DNA of 6,209 bases from Candidatus Nomurabacteria bacterium (lineage in GTDB: Bacteria; Patescibacteriota; Minisyncoccia; Phycocordibacterales; UBA9973): assembly GCA_943350065.1 (NCBI GenBank), contig CALQZZ010000036.1, positions 1-6,209 of the forward strand, read 5' to 3'. The translations under genes and the position numbers were made by a program. Below, one piece after another: positions 1 to 6,020 of this stretch (within the stretch, counting starts at the first letter, position 1; each line of letters begins with the position of its first letter). Under the pieces are notes generated by a model that searched no databases, was not told where the DNA came from, and worked only from the letters and a program-made list of their open reading frames with translations.

Positions 1-1
1 A

Positions 2-1189
2 TCTGGTATTGCTACATATTCTCAAACAGGAGCAAAATATGGTTTTATGTTTGCTTGGCTTGCTCCTTTTGCTATTCCATTAATGTCCGTGATTCAGGAA
101 ATGTGTGCTCGTATTGGTATAGTGACAAAACAAGGCCTCGCTGCCAATATAAAGAAACATTATTCAAAAAAGGTTTTGTTTTTCTGTACAGCACTTTTGC
201 TTTTTGCTAATACTTTTAATATTGGAGCAGATCTAGGTGCAATGTCTCAAGGAATGCAATTGATTTTCCCTCATTGGAATTTTGCTGTACTTGTAATTGT
301 CTTCGCAGTCCTATCTTTAGTGTTTCAAGTTTTCATTCCATATAAAACTTATTCAAAATATTTAAAATATTTATCTTTTGTTTTACTCGCATACATACTC
401 TCTGCTCTTATGGTAGATATGGATTGGAAAGAAGTTTTTCATCATACATTTATTCCATCCATGTCTTTCACAAAAGATAGTTTTATTATTCTTTCTGCTA
501 TTTTAGGAACTACTATTTCTCCATATTTGTTTTTCTGGCAAACTTCTCAAGAAGTAGAAGAAGAAATAATGACAGGGAAGATAGATAAAGTAGAACAAGA
601 AGAAGAAATCAGAGAAGACATAAAAGAAATGCGCACCGATGTTTGGAGTGGAATGTTTTTCTCAAACATTGTGATGTTTTTCATAATTATTGCTTGTGCC
701 TCGACTTTATATAAAAGTGGAATTACAAATATCGGTACAGCTGCTGATGCTGCGAAAGCTCTCGAGCCTTTTGCTGGTCACTTTTCTTCACTTCTTTTTG
801 CTGTTGGAATTATCGGTATTGGATTTTTGGCTATTCCAGTTCTCGCTGGTGCGAATTCGTATGCGGTATCTGAATGTTTTGATTGGAAAGAAGGTCTTTA
901 TCGAAAATGGAATGAAGCTTATGCTTTTTATGGAGTGATAGTACTCGGTGTCGTCGTCGGTATTGTGTTGAACTTTGTCGGCTTTGATCCTATCAAGGCG
1001 CTTATTTATTCGGCTGTCTTAAATAGTCTTGTCGCACCCGTGATTTTATTTTTTATTGTTCGACTTAGTTCAAATGAAGAGGTAATGGGTAATTTCAAAA
1101 GTCGCCCTGTCGCCAAAATAATTGGCTGGATCGCCACTATCGTAATGTCCCTCGCTGGTATCGCTACAATCATTTCTCTTTGGATGTAA
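2..1189 (+). CDS. Nramp-family divalent metal cation transporter, 5'-truncated by the window edge
   Basis: This is a polytopic membrane protein of the Nramp (SLC11) family, which imports divalent metal ions, usually coupled to protons. The frame is open from base 2, so the first visible ATG at 47 is internal. The residues before it (SGIATYSQTGAKYGF) match the second half of Nramp TM1, just after the metal-binding Asp-Pro, which lies outside the window. Other family marks are QEMCARIG (TM2, near base 95) and ANTFNIGADLGAM (TM3, near base 206). About ten hydrophobic segments are visible. TM6 reads T-T-I-S-P-Y-L-F-F-W-Q (bases 509-541), so the classical M-P-H-N signature is S-P-Y-L, and the metal-selective Met and the His are absent. 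It is followed by an acidic/charged loop (bases 548-640). 395 residues are present, and family members of about 410-420 suggest only a short N-terminal stretch is missing. Family is confident; the substrate (Mn, Fe, Mg or other) is not. No terminator follows it. Confidence 0.9.
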   Translation, partial: SGIATYSQTGAKYGFMFAWLAPFAIPLMSVIQEMCARIGIVTKQGLAANIKKHYSKKVLFFCTALLLFANTFNIGADLGAMSQGMQLIFPHWNFAVLVIVFAVLSLVFQVFIPYKTYSKYLKYLSFVLLAYILSALMVDMDWKEVFHHTFIPSMSFTKDSFIILSAILGTTISPYLFFWQTSQEVEEEIMTGKIDKVEQEEEIREDIKEMRTDVWSGMFFSNIVMFFIIIACASTLYKSGITNIGTAADAAKALEPFAGHFSSLLFAVGIIGIGFLAIPVLAGANSYAVSECFDWKEGLYRKWNEAYAFYGVIVLGVVVGIVLNFVGFDPIKALIYSAVLNSLVAPVILFFIVRLSSNEEVMGNFKSRPVAKIIGWIATIVMSLAGIATIISLWM

Positions 1190-1199
1190 AATATTAAAC

Positions 1200-1228
1200 T
1201 TGTCTACGTTTTATAAATATTGTAGAAT
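1200..1228 (+). promoter_or_regulatory. Candidate sigma70-type promoter of the large exoprotein gene
   Basis: TTGTCT (1200-1205) is followed after 17 bases by TAGAAT (1223-1228), matching the consensus boxes at 4/6 and 5/6 positions. The -10 ends six bases before the ATG at 1235, so the predicted transcript starts at or about the A of the start codon. No Shine-Dalgarno sequence lies upstream. AAATAT (1215-1220) and ATATTT (1229-1234) form a small dyad around the -10, but in such AT-rich DNA that may be chance. Confidence 0.55.
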
Positions 1229-1234
1229 ATATTT

Positions 1235-4200
1235 ATGAAATATTTAAAACTAGGTTTGTTTACTGGTGCGGCTGTGCTGGTCGTAATTATTGCAAAAATT
1301 GGTTTTAATATTCCACCATCAGATAACTCTGCTGCTGTTATAGGAAGTGTAAACAAAACAGTATCGACCACTGATATAAAGATTAAAACACCACTCGACA
1401 ACAGTTTAATTACAAATACTAGTATCGCTCAGAAAATAGCTCCTGTGGTGAATACTGTTAAAACAATTACTCCAGCTGTATTAAAACCTGCTGATACTTC
1501 TCTTATTACTAAGACTAGTATAACTAAAACGATAAATGCAAAAGCTGTAACAAAACCAGTAAAAGAAATTTATTTTGATTTAGCAATTCCAGATTTTAGT
1601 ACCACTAAAGAAGGTCAGGAATATATAAAAGTTCACGGGGCATCGTATCCTAAAGATGCTTGGGGACGTCCAATTCAAAAAAATATATATCAAGAGTTTA
1701 ATAAAAAAGTTTTAGCTCCAAGAAAAGTTTCTTTCTTGAAAAGAATAATTAATTTCTTCAGTCCGTCAAAAGCCCTAGCTTCATTTGCTTATGGCGATGT
1801 TGATCCTAACAGTCTTAATTTAAGTGTACTTAATTGTCGTTCAGGTACAAGTGTTCAAGGATATTTTAAAGCATACTTTGAAGAAGTAGCTGTACAAAAC
1901 GGACATGGATATGATGATCCTACTTATGGTCAAGCTCGTCGAGATGAAGTTTGTCATGTGTTGCAAGAAGTTGCATCTTTGCTTAAACTTAATAATACAA
2001 ATGTAACTCCTGATATTTTATTTGCAGTTGATCCGGGTAATATACCCGCAAATGCTCTTGCGGCGGCCTCTTCATACTTTGGATATTATTCAGTCGGTGA
2101 AGATAATGGTTCACTTCATAAACATATAATTACTCAAATAGATCCAACACCAGGAAATGGAAATTTTGATGCTTTTGTTTATACAAAATTTGGTGGAGTT
2201 AATCAATGGGATGTTGATTCCACTTTGAATACAAATACATATAGTTTTCACACAGTTATAACTCATGAAATTATTCATGCTCTTGGTTTTCGTGGAGTTC
2301 TTCCAGCAGTGATTGGTATTACAAATGTTCCAATGCAACATGGAACATTTGATGATAATACTCATTCAGTATCTCCTGCAACTAATACAAATGATTTCTT
2401 TACTCAAGGAATAAGTAATTTGCTTAATGTACCAATAGGAGCACCTTCACCTTGGTTTATTAATAATACTGATATATATCGAGGTATAAAGAATATTATT
2501 GGTGCAAGTCCTGATGGTGCTAGACCAGTATTTAGTCCATCTTCTTGGCAACAAGGTTCATCGCTTTCACATTTTGATGAAACTCGAGCTCCAGCAAATA
2601 CTACTTATGTAATGAATCCTTCTATTAGTACAAATACTTCTAAATTAATTCATAATGATGAAAAAGAAGTTCTATGTCATCTTGGTTATCGGGTAAATAA
2701 TATGACTGGCACAAATGCTAGTGGTTGTGGTTTGCCGACACCTGTGGCAGTCAATGATAATATGACGATAAGTGGAACTTCTATGTGTGTTTCACCACTT
2801 GCAAATGATGTTTCATTTTCTGGTGGAACTCTTTCTCTTAATAGTGTTTCCTTTGTGGCACCACAACTTAATGACCAGCTCACTTATTGGACAAGTTCAA
2901 CTTGTACTACTGGACAGTTGTCTGGACCAACAAATGCAAGTTATATAAAGATATCTTTTGGTTCTTCTTTGTTGCCACGATCTATAGAATATACCAATAA
3001 AGATTCTATTTCTCACAGAATATCATTTCCTGCAAATATTTCTTTAAATCCTGTTCTTTCTTGCCAAGATACCTATAATTATGTAAGTCAGTTTGGAACT
3101 CAAGGATCAGGCAATGGGCAGTTTGCTCCACCTTTTAATCTAGCATTAGATTCTTATGGTAATTTATATGTCTCAGATATTGCTAATCATCGTATCCAAA
3201 AATTCACTTCAAATGGAACATATATTACACAGTGGGGAAATACTGGAACAGGACCCGGGCAGTTTGGTTCTGGTGATCCTGAGATTTATATGGCTATAGA
3301 TTCTTCTGATAATGTGTATGTGGTGGATATTGGTAATTACCGAGTTCAAAAATTCAATTCAAATGGAACATATATTTCTGAGTGGGGAAGTTATGGGGCT
3401 GGTAACGGGCAGTTTTGGTGGCCTCTTGGTTTGGCTCATGATTCTGCCAATAATATATATGTAGCAGATGAAGGTAATAGTCGTATCCAAAAATTCAATT
3501 CAAATGGAACATATATTACACAGTGGGGAAATCCTGGTGTAGGACCTGGACATTTTAATACTCCTTATAGTGTTGCAATAGATTCTTCCGATAATGTATA
3601 TGTACCAGACGCTGGTAGTAATCGTATCCAAAAATTCACTTCAAATGGAATATATATTACACAGTGGGGAAATACTGGTCATGGGAATGGTGAGTTTAAT
3701 ACTATATATACCGTTACGGCTGATGTTTCTAATAATATTTATGTTGTGGACGCTGGTAATTATCGTATTCAAAAGTTCACAAACTCTTGTCCACCACCAT
3801 TACCTTCTTCAAATTCAATTTCTGGTACAGTATATTACGATCAAAACAGTGATCATATAAAAGACAACAATGAATCTGGTCTTTCTGGTATTCAAGTTGG
3901 TTTATTTAATTCTGCGATAGCAACTACACCCATACAAACAGTTACAACTAATTCAAATATGCCGAATGTTGGCATGTATACATTCACCAATCTTCCCAAT
4001 GGAATCTACTACATAGCAGTTATGCCTGAGAATATTTATTCTTCAGTTACACAACCAGCAACTAATACTTTACTTACTGGCTATTCTCATGCATACAATG
4101 TTTCAACAAATGGGGGTCAAAATGTGACTGGCGAAGATTTTGGTGTAGTTTTACAGTGTACTACTTCTCTTAAGGTGTTATCACCAAATGGTGGTGAAGT

Positions 4201-4519
4201 GTTCACTGTTGGTCAGCTAGCCACTGTGACTTGGGTTGGCTGTAATACGCCAGCTACTGATAATGTAAAGATTTCTCTTTCTTTAAATGGTCAAGTTGTA
4301 AGTCAACAATTGTTATCTCCAACACTGGGTGCAAATCCACTACCAAATACAGGTTCTGCTATTGTTAAAATACTTGACCCATTAACTGTTTCATCTTGGG
4401 GTGCCAATGCTGTATACGGTTTACATTATAAAATCTTGGTTCAAGATGTGACATTAGCATCTGCTGGAAATTATAGTGTCTGGGACAAGTCAGATAATCT
4501 GATTACAGTTAATCCATAA
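1235..4519 (+). CDS. Large exported mosaic protein: M8-like zinc metallopeptidase with NHL repeats and adhesin-type modules
   Basis: The 1094-residue product starts with a basic, hydrophobic signal or anchor helix (residues 1-24). A Thr/Lys/Ile-rich linker (about 30-115) carries an imperfect repeat. Residues about 120-182 resemble a propeptide ending in K-A-L-A-S. The peptidase region (about 185-485) has H344-E-I-I-H348-A-L-G-F, then S-L-S-H446-F-D, then V-M460-N-P. This is the leishmanolysin-like arrangement: HExxHxxGF, a long insertion, a third His ligand and a Met-turn. Residues about 500-612 (V-A-V-N-D and L-A-N-D) look like a tandem cadherin/Big_9-type module. Residues 616-852 are five NHL repeats of 47-50 residues. 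Residues 863-971 (S-I-S-G-T-V-Y-Y-D) resemble SdrD B domains. Residues 977-1094 (S-P-N-G-G-E-V-F, V-T-W) resemble the Kre9/Knh1-like surface module. No LPXTG motif or C-terminal membrane helix is seen, so it is either released or held by the N-terminal helix. The start is supported by the hydrophobic N-terminus and the promoter just upstream. It is probably a cell-surface or secreted protease; the target is unknown. Confidence 0.8.
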   Translation: MKYLKLGLFTGAAVLVVIIAKIGFNIPPSDNSAAVIGSVNKTVSTTDIKIKTPLDNSLITNTSIAQKIAPVVNTVKTITPAVLKPADTSLITKTSITKTINAKAVTKPVKEIYFDLAIPDFSTTKEGQEYIKVHGASYPKDAWGRPIQKNIYQEFNKKVLAPRKVSFLKRIINFFSPSKALASFAYGDVDPNSLNLSVLNCRSGTSVQGYFKAYFEEVAVQNGHGYDDPTYGQARRDEVCHVLQEVASLLKLNNTNVTPDILFAVDPGNIPANALAAASSYFGYYSVGEDNGSLHKHIITQIDPTPGNGNFDAFVYTKFGGVNQWDVDSTLNTNTYSFHTVITHEIIHALGFRGVLPAVIGITNVPMQHGTFDDNTHSVSPATNTNDFFTQGISNLLNVPIGAPSPWFINNTDIYRGIKNIIGASPDGARPVFSPSSWQQGSSLSHFDETRAPANTTYVMNPSISTNTSKLIHNDEKEVLCHLGYRVNNMTGTNASGCGLPTPVAVNDNMTISGTSMCVSPLANDVSFSGGTLSLNSVSFVAPQLNDQLTYWTSSTCTTGQLSGPTNASYIKISFGSSLLPRSIEYTNKDSISHRISFPANISLNPVLSCQDTYNYVSQFGTQGSGNGQFAPPFNLALDSYGNLYVSDIANHRIQKFTSNGTYITQWGNTGTGPGQFGSGDPEIYMAIDSSDNVYVVDIGNYRVQKFNSNGTYISEWGSYGAGNGQFWWPLGLAHDSANNIYVADEGNSRIQKFNSNGTYITQWGNPGVGPGHFNTPYSVAIDSSDNVYVPDAGSNRIQKFTSNGIYITQWGNTGHGNGEFNTIYTVTADVSNNIYVVDAGNYRIQKFTNSCPPPLPSSNSISGTVYYDQNSDHIKDNNESGLSGIQVGLFNSAIATTPIQTVTTNSNMPNVGMYTFTNLPNGIYYIAVMPENIYSSVTQPATNTLLTGYSHAYNVSTNGGQNVTGEDFGVVLQCTTSLKVLSPNGGEVFTVGQLATVTWVGCNTPATDNVKISLSLNGQVVSQQLLSPTLGANPLPNTGSAIVKILDPLTVSSWGANAVYGLHYKILVQDVTLASAGNYSVWDKSDNLITVNP
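1397..1534 (+). repeat. Imperfect repeat in the N-terminal linker of the exoprotein
   Basis: Residues 55-68 (DNSLITNTSIAQKI, bases 1397-1438) and 87-100 (DTSLITKTSITKTI, bases 1493-1534) are 9/14 identical and lie 32 residues apart. Between and around them the chain is rich in Thr, Val, Lys and Pro. It looks like an extended spacer that lifts the catalytic part away from the membrane. That role is inference; the repeat itself is visible. Confidence 0.6.
3080..3790 (+). repeat. Five NHL repeats, near-identical at DNA level (period 141 bp)
   Basis: The motif cgtatccaaaaattca and what follows recurs at 3191, 3341, 3482, 3623 and, partly, 3764. Spacings are 150, 141, 141 and 141 bases. The first four copies are nearly identical over about 50 bases through the agtgggga segment, well beyond what protein conservation needs. 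Each unit encodes G-x-G-x-G-x-F, then D-S-x-x-N-x-Y-V-x-D, then N-x-R-I-Q-K-F and G-T-Y-I-T-Q-W-G, the NHL beta-propeller blade signature. The strand Y-V-S-Q-F-G at the front (from 3080) could pair with the last unit to close the ring. The extra three residues sit in the second unit (G-S-G-D-P-E-I-Y). Confidence 0.85.
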
Positions 4520-4541
4520 TTTCTTAGCAATTCTTCTGTTC

Positions 4542-4573
4542 TAGGATTTAGGATTATTGTGATATAATCTAAA
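4542..4573 (+). promoter_or_regulatory. Extended -10 promoter overlapped by a dyad and a tandem 7-mer
   Basis: TGATATAAT (4560-4568) is a perfect extended -10 box, with no good -35 upstream. GATTAT (4552-4557) and ATAATC (4564-4569) are a perfect inverted repeat around it. With one bulged G the arms extend to TTTAGGATTAT / ATAATCTAAA (4547-4573). TAGGATT is also present twice in tandem (4542-4555). A transcript from here would start near 4575, giving the FKBP gene a leader of about 70 bases containing the 4586-4613 hairpin. The dyad may be an operator, or a hairpin at the end of the exoprotein transcript; it lacks a T-tract. Confidence 0.45.
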
Positions 4574-4585
4574 TATTAAAACTTT

Positions 4586-4613
4586 ACACCAAAAGTTGGT
4601 CAGCTTTTTGTGT
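4586..4613 (+). other. Hairpin in the exoprotein/FKBP gap, possible weak terminator
   Basis: ACACCAAAAGTT (4586-4597) pairs with AGCTTTTTGTGT (4602-4613) around a GGTC loop, with one C-T mismatch and one wobble. A competing 5-bp stem, ACCAA-AAG-TTGGT (4588-4600), is followed by a T-run at 4605-4609 and would be mutually exclusive with it. The short stem plus T-run looks like a weak terminator for the upstream gene. No stronger terminator exists in this gap. Confidence 0.4.
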
Positions 4614-4635
4614 AGAAATTATTAAATAATATAAT
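4608..4635 (+). promoter_or_regulatory. Candidate promoter of the FKBP gene
   Basis: A perfect TATAAT (4630-4635) lies eight bases before the ATG at 4644. A poor -35 (TTGTGT, 4608-4613, 3/6) is spaced 16 bases upstream and overlaps the 3' arm of the preceding hairpin. The predicted start point near 4642 gives an essentially leaderless mRNA. No Shine-Dalgarno sequence is present. Confidence 0.55.
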
Positions 4636-4643
4636 CATAAAAT

Positions 4644-5123
4644 ATGAATAAAAATATGAGTTTAGGGGTGTCAGCATTAGTCATTGTGATAGTCGTAGTT
4701 AGTGCTATTTATTTTACAAGTAATTATAAAAACAAAATGCCAGAAGAAAACAATATTCAAAATACGCAAAATAATACAGTTCAAAATGAACCTATTTCAA
4801 CAACAGATACAGCTAATCAAGATGGAAGACTTACAAAAGCAGGTGATACAGTCGCTATGAACTATACTGGATCTTTAGAAAATGGAACAGTTTTTGATTC
4901 AAATGTTGATCCAAAATTTAAACACGTAGAACCATTTGTCTTTAATCTTGGAGCAGGGCAAGTCATAAAAGGTTGGGATCAAGGGTTAGTAGGAATGAAA
5001 GTAGGTGAGAAGCGTCACCTAGTGATCAAACCAGAAGATGGTTATGGTACTACAGGAGCAGGAAATATTATTCCTCCAAATGCGACACTTATCTTTGACG
5101 TAGAGCTTTTAGCAATTAAATAG
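4644..5123 (+). CDS. Membrane-anchored FKBP-type peptidyl-prolyl cis-trans isomerase
   Basis: This 159-residue protein speeds cis/trans isomerisation of X-Pro bonds during folding. Residues 6-24 are a single hydrophobic helix (signal anchor or signal peptide). A Asn/Gln/Thr-rich linker (about 30-62) follows, then a complete FKBP domain (about 64-159). The family's binding-pocket residues are all in place: Y74 (NYTG), F84 and D85 (VFDS), F100, V107 and I108, W111 (IKGWDQGL), Y134 (GYG) and F151 (LIFDVEL), with I-P-P-N-A near the end. The active site should therefore be intact, with the domain on the outer face of the membrane where it can help exported proteins fold. The start at 4644 fits the -10 box at 4630-4635; the ATG four codons later (4656) is a possible alternative. 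The gene sits 25 bases before the SIMPL gene, so the two are probably co-transcribed. Confidence 0.93.
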   Translation: MNKNMSLGVSALVIVIVVVSAIYFTSNYKNKMPEENNIQNTQNNTVQNEPISTTDTANQDGRLTKAGDTVAMNYTGSLENGTVFDSNVDPKFKHVEPFVFNLGAGQVIKGWDQGLVGMKVGEKRHLVIKPEDGYGTTGAGNIIPPNATLIFDVELLAIK

Positions 5124-5126
5124 TAA

Positions 5127-5140
5127 TCCCGTTTACGGGG
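5127..5140 (+). other. GC hairpin between the FKBP and SIMPL genes, covering the only SD-like sequence
   Basis: CCCG (5128-5131) pairs with CGGG (5136-5139) around a TTTA loop, and a T-G wobble can close the base. It starts a few bases after the FKBP stop codon. The G-run (5137-5140, then A) is the only Shine-Dalgarno-like stretch for the ATG at 5149, so the stem could limit its translation. No T-tract follows, so it is unlikely to terminate transcription. Confidence 0.5.
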
Positions 5141-5148
5141 AATTAAAT

Positions 5149-5928
5149 ATGGAAACACTTTGGACAAACAAAAGGTTTATTACAGCATCAACAATTTTTG
5201 TAGCAATACTTTGTCTTTTATCTATCGTTAATATTTTTCGAGAACCAAGTGATTTGAATAGTATCGATAATCAAAACCTTATTGTTCTCACTGGTCATGG
5301 TGAAGTAAAAGCTGTACCAGATATTGCTAATATATATTTTACAATTCGTAAAGAAGCTAAGACTGTAAAAGAAGCTCAAGCTGGAGTGGCTAGTGTTGAA
5401 AAATCTTCATTAGATTTTTTGAAAACAAAAAATATTGATAACAAAGACATTAAAACAGAAAATACTTCTTTTAATCCTAAGTATGAAAATAAAGTTCTAG
5501 TTCCATGTTCAATGTATAATTGCCCACCTAGTAATAATGTTATTGTCGGATATGAATCAAGTGAAAGTATTACTGTAAAAGTCAGAAATACAGACGATGT
5601 CGGAGCTATCATCCAAGGTCTTGGTACTCTTGGTGTTGAAAATTTGAATGGTCCTAATTTTGCTATTGATAATGAAGATGCTTTAAAAATACAAGCACGC
5701 AAATTGGCTATTGATGAAGCAAAAGTAAAGGCTCAAAAATTGGCAAAAGATATAGGTATACGTTTAGGTAAAATTGTTTCCTTTTCAGAAGGTAATAATT
5801 ATCCAGCTCCTATGATGTATGCTAAGGCTGATATGGCAGTGTCATCTTCTGTTGGTGCACCAGCTGAAATTCCAAAAGGAGAGAATACAATTGCTTCAGA
5901 TGTGACAATCACTTATGAAATAAAGTAG
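5149..5928 (+). CDS. Membrane-anchored SIMPL-domain (DUF541) protein
   Basis: This 259-residue protein belongs to the SIMPL/DUF541 family, named after a mouse signalling protein; bacterial members are mostly periplasmic or membrane-linked and of unclear function, some tied to oxidative stress. Residues 10-30 form one hydrophobic helix, then the domain spans about 43-259. Typical features are G-H-G-E-V-K-A-V-P-D-I-A (49-60), D-I-K-T-E (100-104), F-N-P-K-Y (108-112), I-V-G-Y-E (132-136), a conserved N-G region (167-168), the A-x-D-E-A-K-V-K-A-Q-K-L-A helix (187-199), and a final V-T-I-T-Y-E-I. Length is normal for the family. A C120-S-M-Y-N-C125 pair in the middle loop could form a disulfide outside the cell. 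The ATG at 5149 gives the complete hydrophobic anchor, 25 bases after the FKBP stop, suggesting an operon. Function beyond the family name cannot be told from sequence. Confidence 0.9.
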   Translation: METLWTNKRFITASTIFVAILCLLSIVNIFREPSDLNSIDNQNLIVLTGHGEVKAVPDIANIYFTIRKEAKTVKEAQAGVASVEKSSLDFLKTKNIDNKDIKTENTSFNPKYENKVLVPCSMYNCPPSNNVIVGYESSESITVKVRNTDDVGAIIQGLGTLGVENLNGPNFAIDNEDALKIQARKLAIDEAKVKAQKLAKDIGIRLGKIVSFSEGNNYPAPMMYAKADMAVSSSVGAPAEIPKGENTIASDVTITYEIK

Positions 5929-5930
5929 AT

Positions 5931-5959
5931 TTGACTATTCGACAGAAAAAGAGTATATT
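5931..5959 (+). promoter_or_regulatory. Near-consensus promoter just after the SIMPL gene
   Basis: TTGACT (5931-5936), exactly 17 bases, then TATATT (5954-5959): 5/6 matches in each box, the best-formed promoter in the window. The predicted start point (about 5966) falls inside the stem of the following terminator hairpin. If active, it makes either a transcript for secE with a 5'-terminal hairpin or a very short aborted RNA. Confidence 0.5.
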
Positions 5960-5960
5960 T

Positions 5961-5986
5961 AAAAGAGCCCTTTGCGGGGCTTTTTT
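5961..5986 (+). terminator. Rho-independent terminator of the FKBP-SIMPL unit
   Basis: AAAAGAGCCC (5961-5970) pairs with GGGGCTTTTTT (from 5977), with a core G-C stem GCCC/GGGC-type around loop TTTGCG, followed by a run of T (5981-5986). This is the classic intrinsic terminator form, 33 bases after the SIMPL stop codon. The A-run on the left could make it work for both strands, but no convergent gene is present. Confidence 0.85.
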
Positions 5987-6011
5987 ATAAGGAGAATTTA
6001 TAAAATAACCA

Positions 6012-6017
6012 TATAAT
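6012..6017 (+). promoter_or_regulatory. TATAAT box directly before secE
   Basis: A perfect TATAAT ends three bases before the secE ATG. No -35 is seen at the right distance; the bases there are AAGGAG (5989-5994), a Shine-Dalgarno-like string 26 bases from the ATG and so too far to serve it in a linear leader. An in-frame TAA at 6006-6008 rules out a longer N-terminus. Initiation here would give a leaderless mRNA, though the spacing is tight. Confidence 0.4.
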
Positions 6018-6020
6018 ACA

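Noticed and set aside
690..938. Open frame of 82 codons on the + strand inside the Nramp gene
   Set aside because: It lies in another frame of a well-conserved transporter gene and its product has no recognisable family features.
1204..1401. Minus-strand open frame over the start of the exoprotein gene
   Set aside because: It overlaps the promoter and signal-helix region of a convincing gene and resembles no protein I know.
2111..2365. Minus-strand open frame opposite the metallopeptidase domain
   Set aside because: It is antisense to the HExxH region; its Ile/Asn/Cys-rich product looks like an AT-rich shadow.
2686..2883. Minus-strand open frame opposite the cadherin/Ig-like module of the exoprotein
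   Set aside because: It is fully antisense to a gene with clear domain content and shows no motif of its own.
3191..3672. Regularly spaced ~50-base repeats that could suggest a CRISPR-like array
   Set aside because: The repeats stay in frame in a long open reading frame, have a 141-base period and encode the NHL signature.
3594..3860. Plus-strand open frame in a second frame over the last NHL repeats
   Set aside because: Its repetitive product comes from reading the NHL DNA repeats out of frame.
5095..5122. Promoter for the SIMPL gene inside the end of the FKBP gene (TTGACG with a TAAATA box)
   Set aside because: The -10 match is poor and the 25-base gap favours co-transcription.
5376..5702. 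Minus-strand open frame of 108 codons opposite the SIMPL gene
   Set aside because: The + strand frame carries the conserved SIMPL motifs throughout; the antisense product shows none.
5989..6016. A tiny leader peptide after AAGGAG upstream of secE
   Set aside because: There is no ATG, GTG or TTG at usable spacing; only an ATT start with a six-codon frame would fit.
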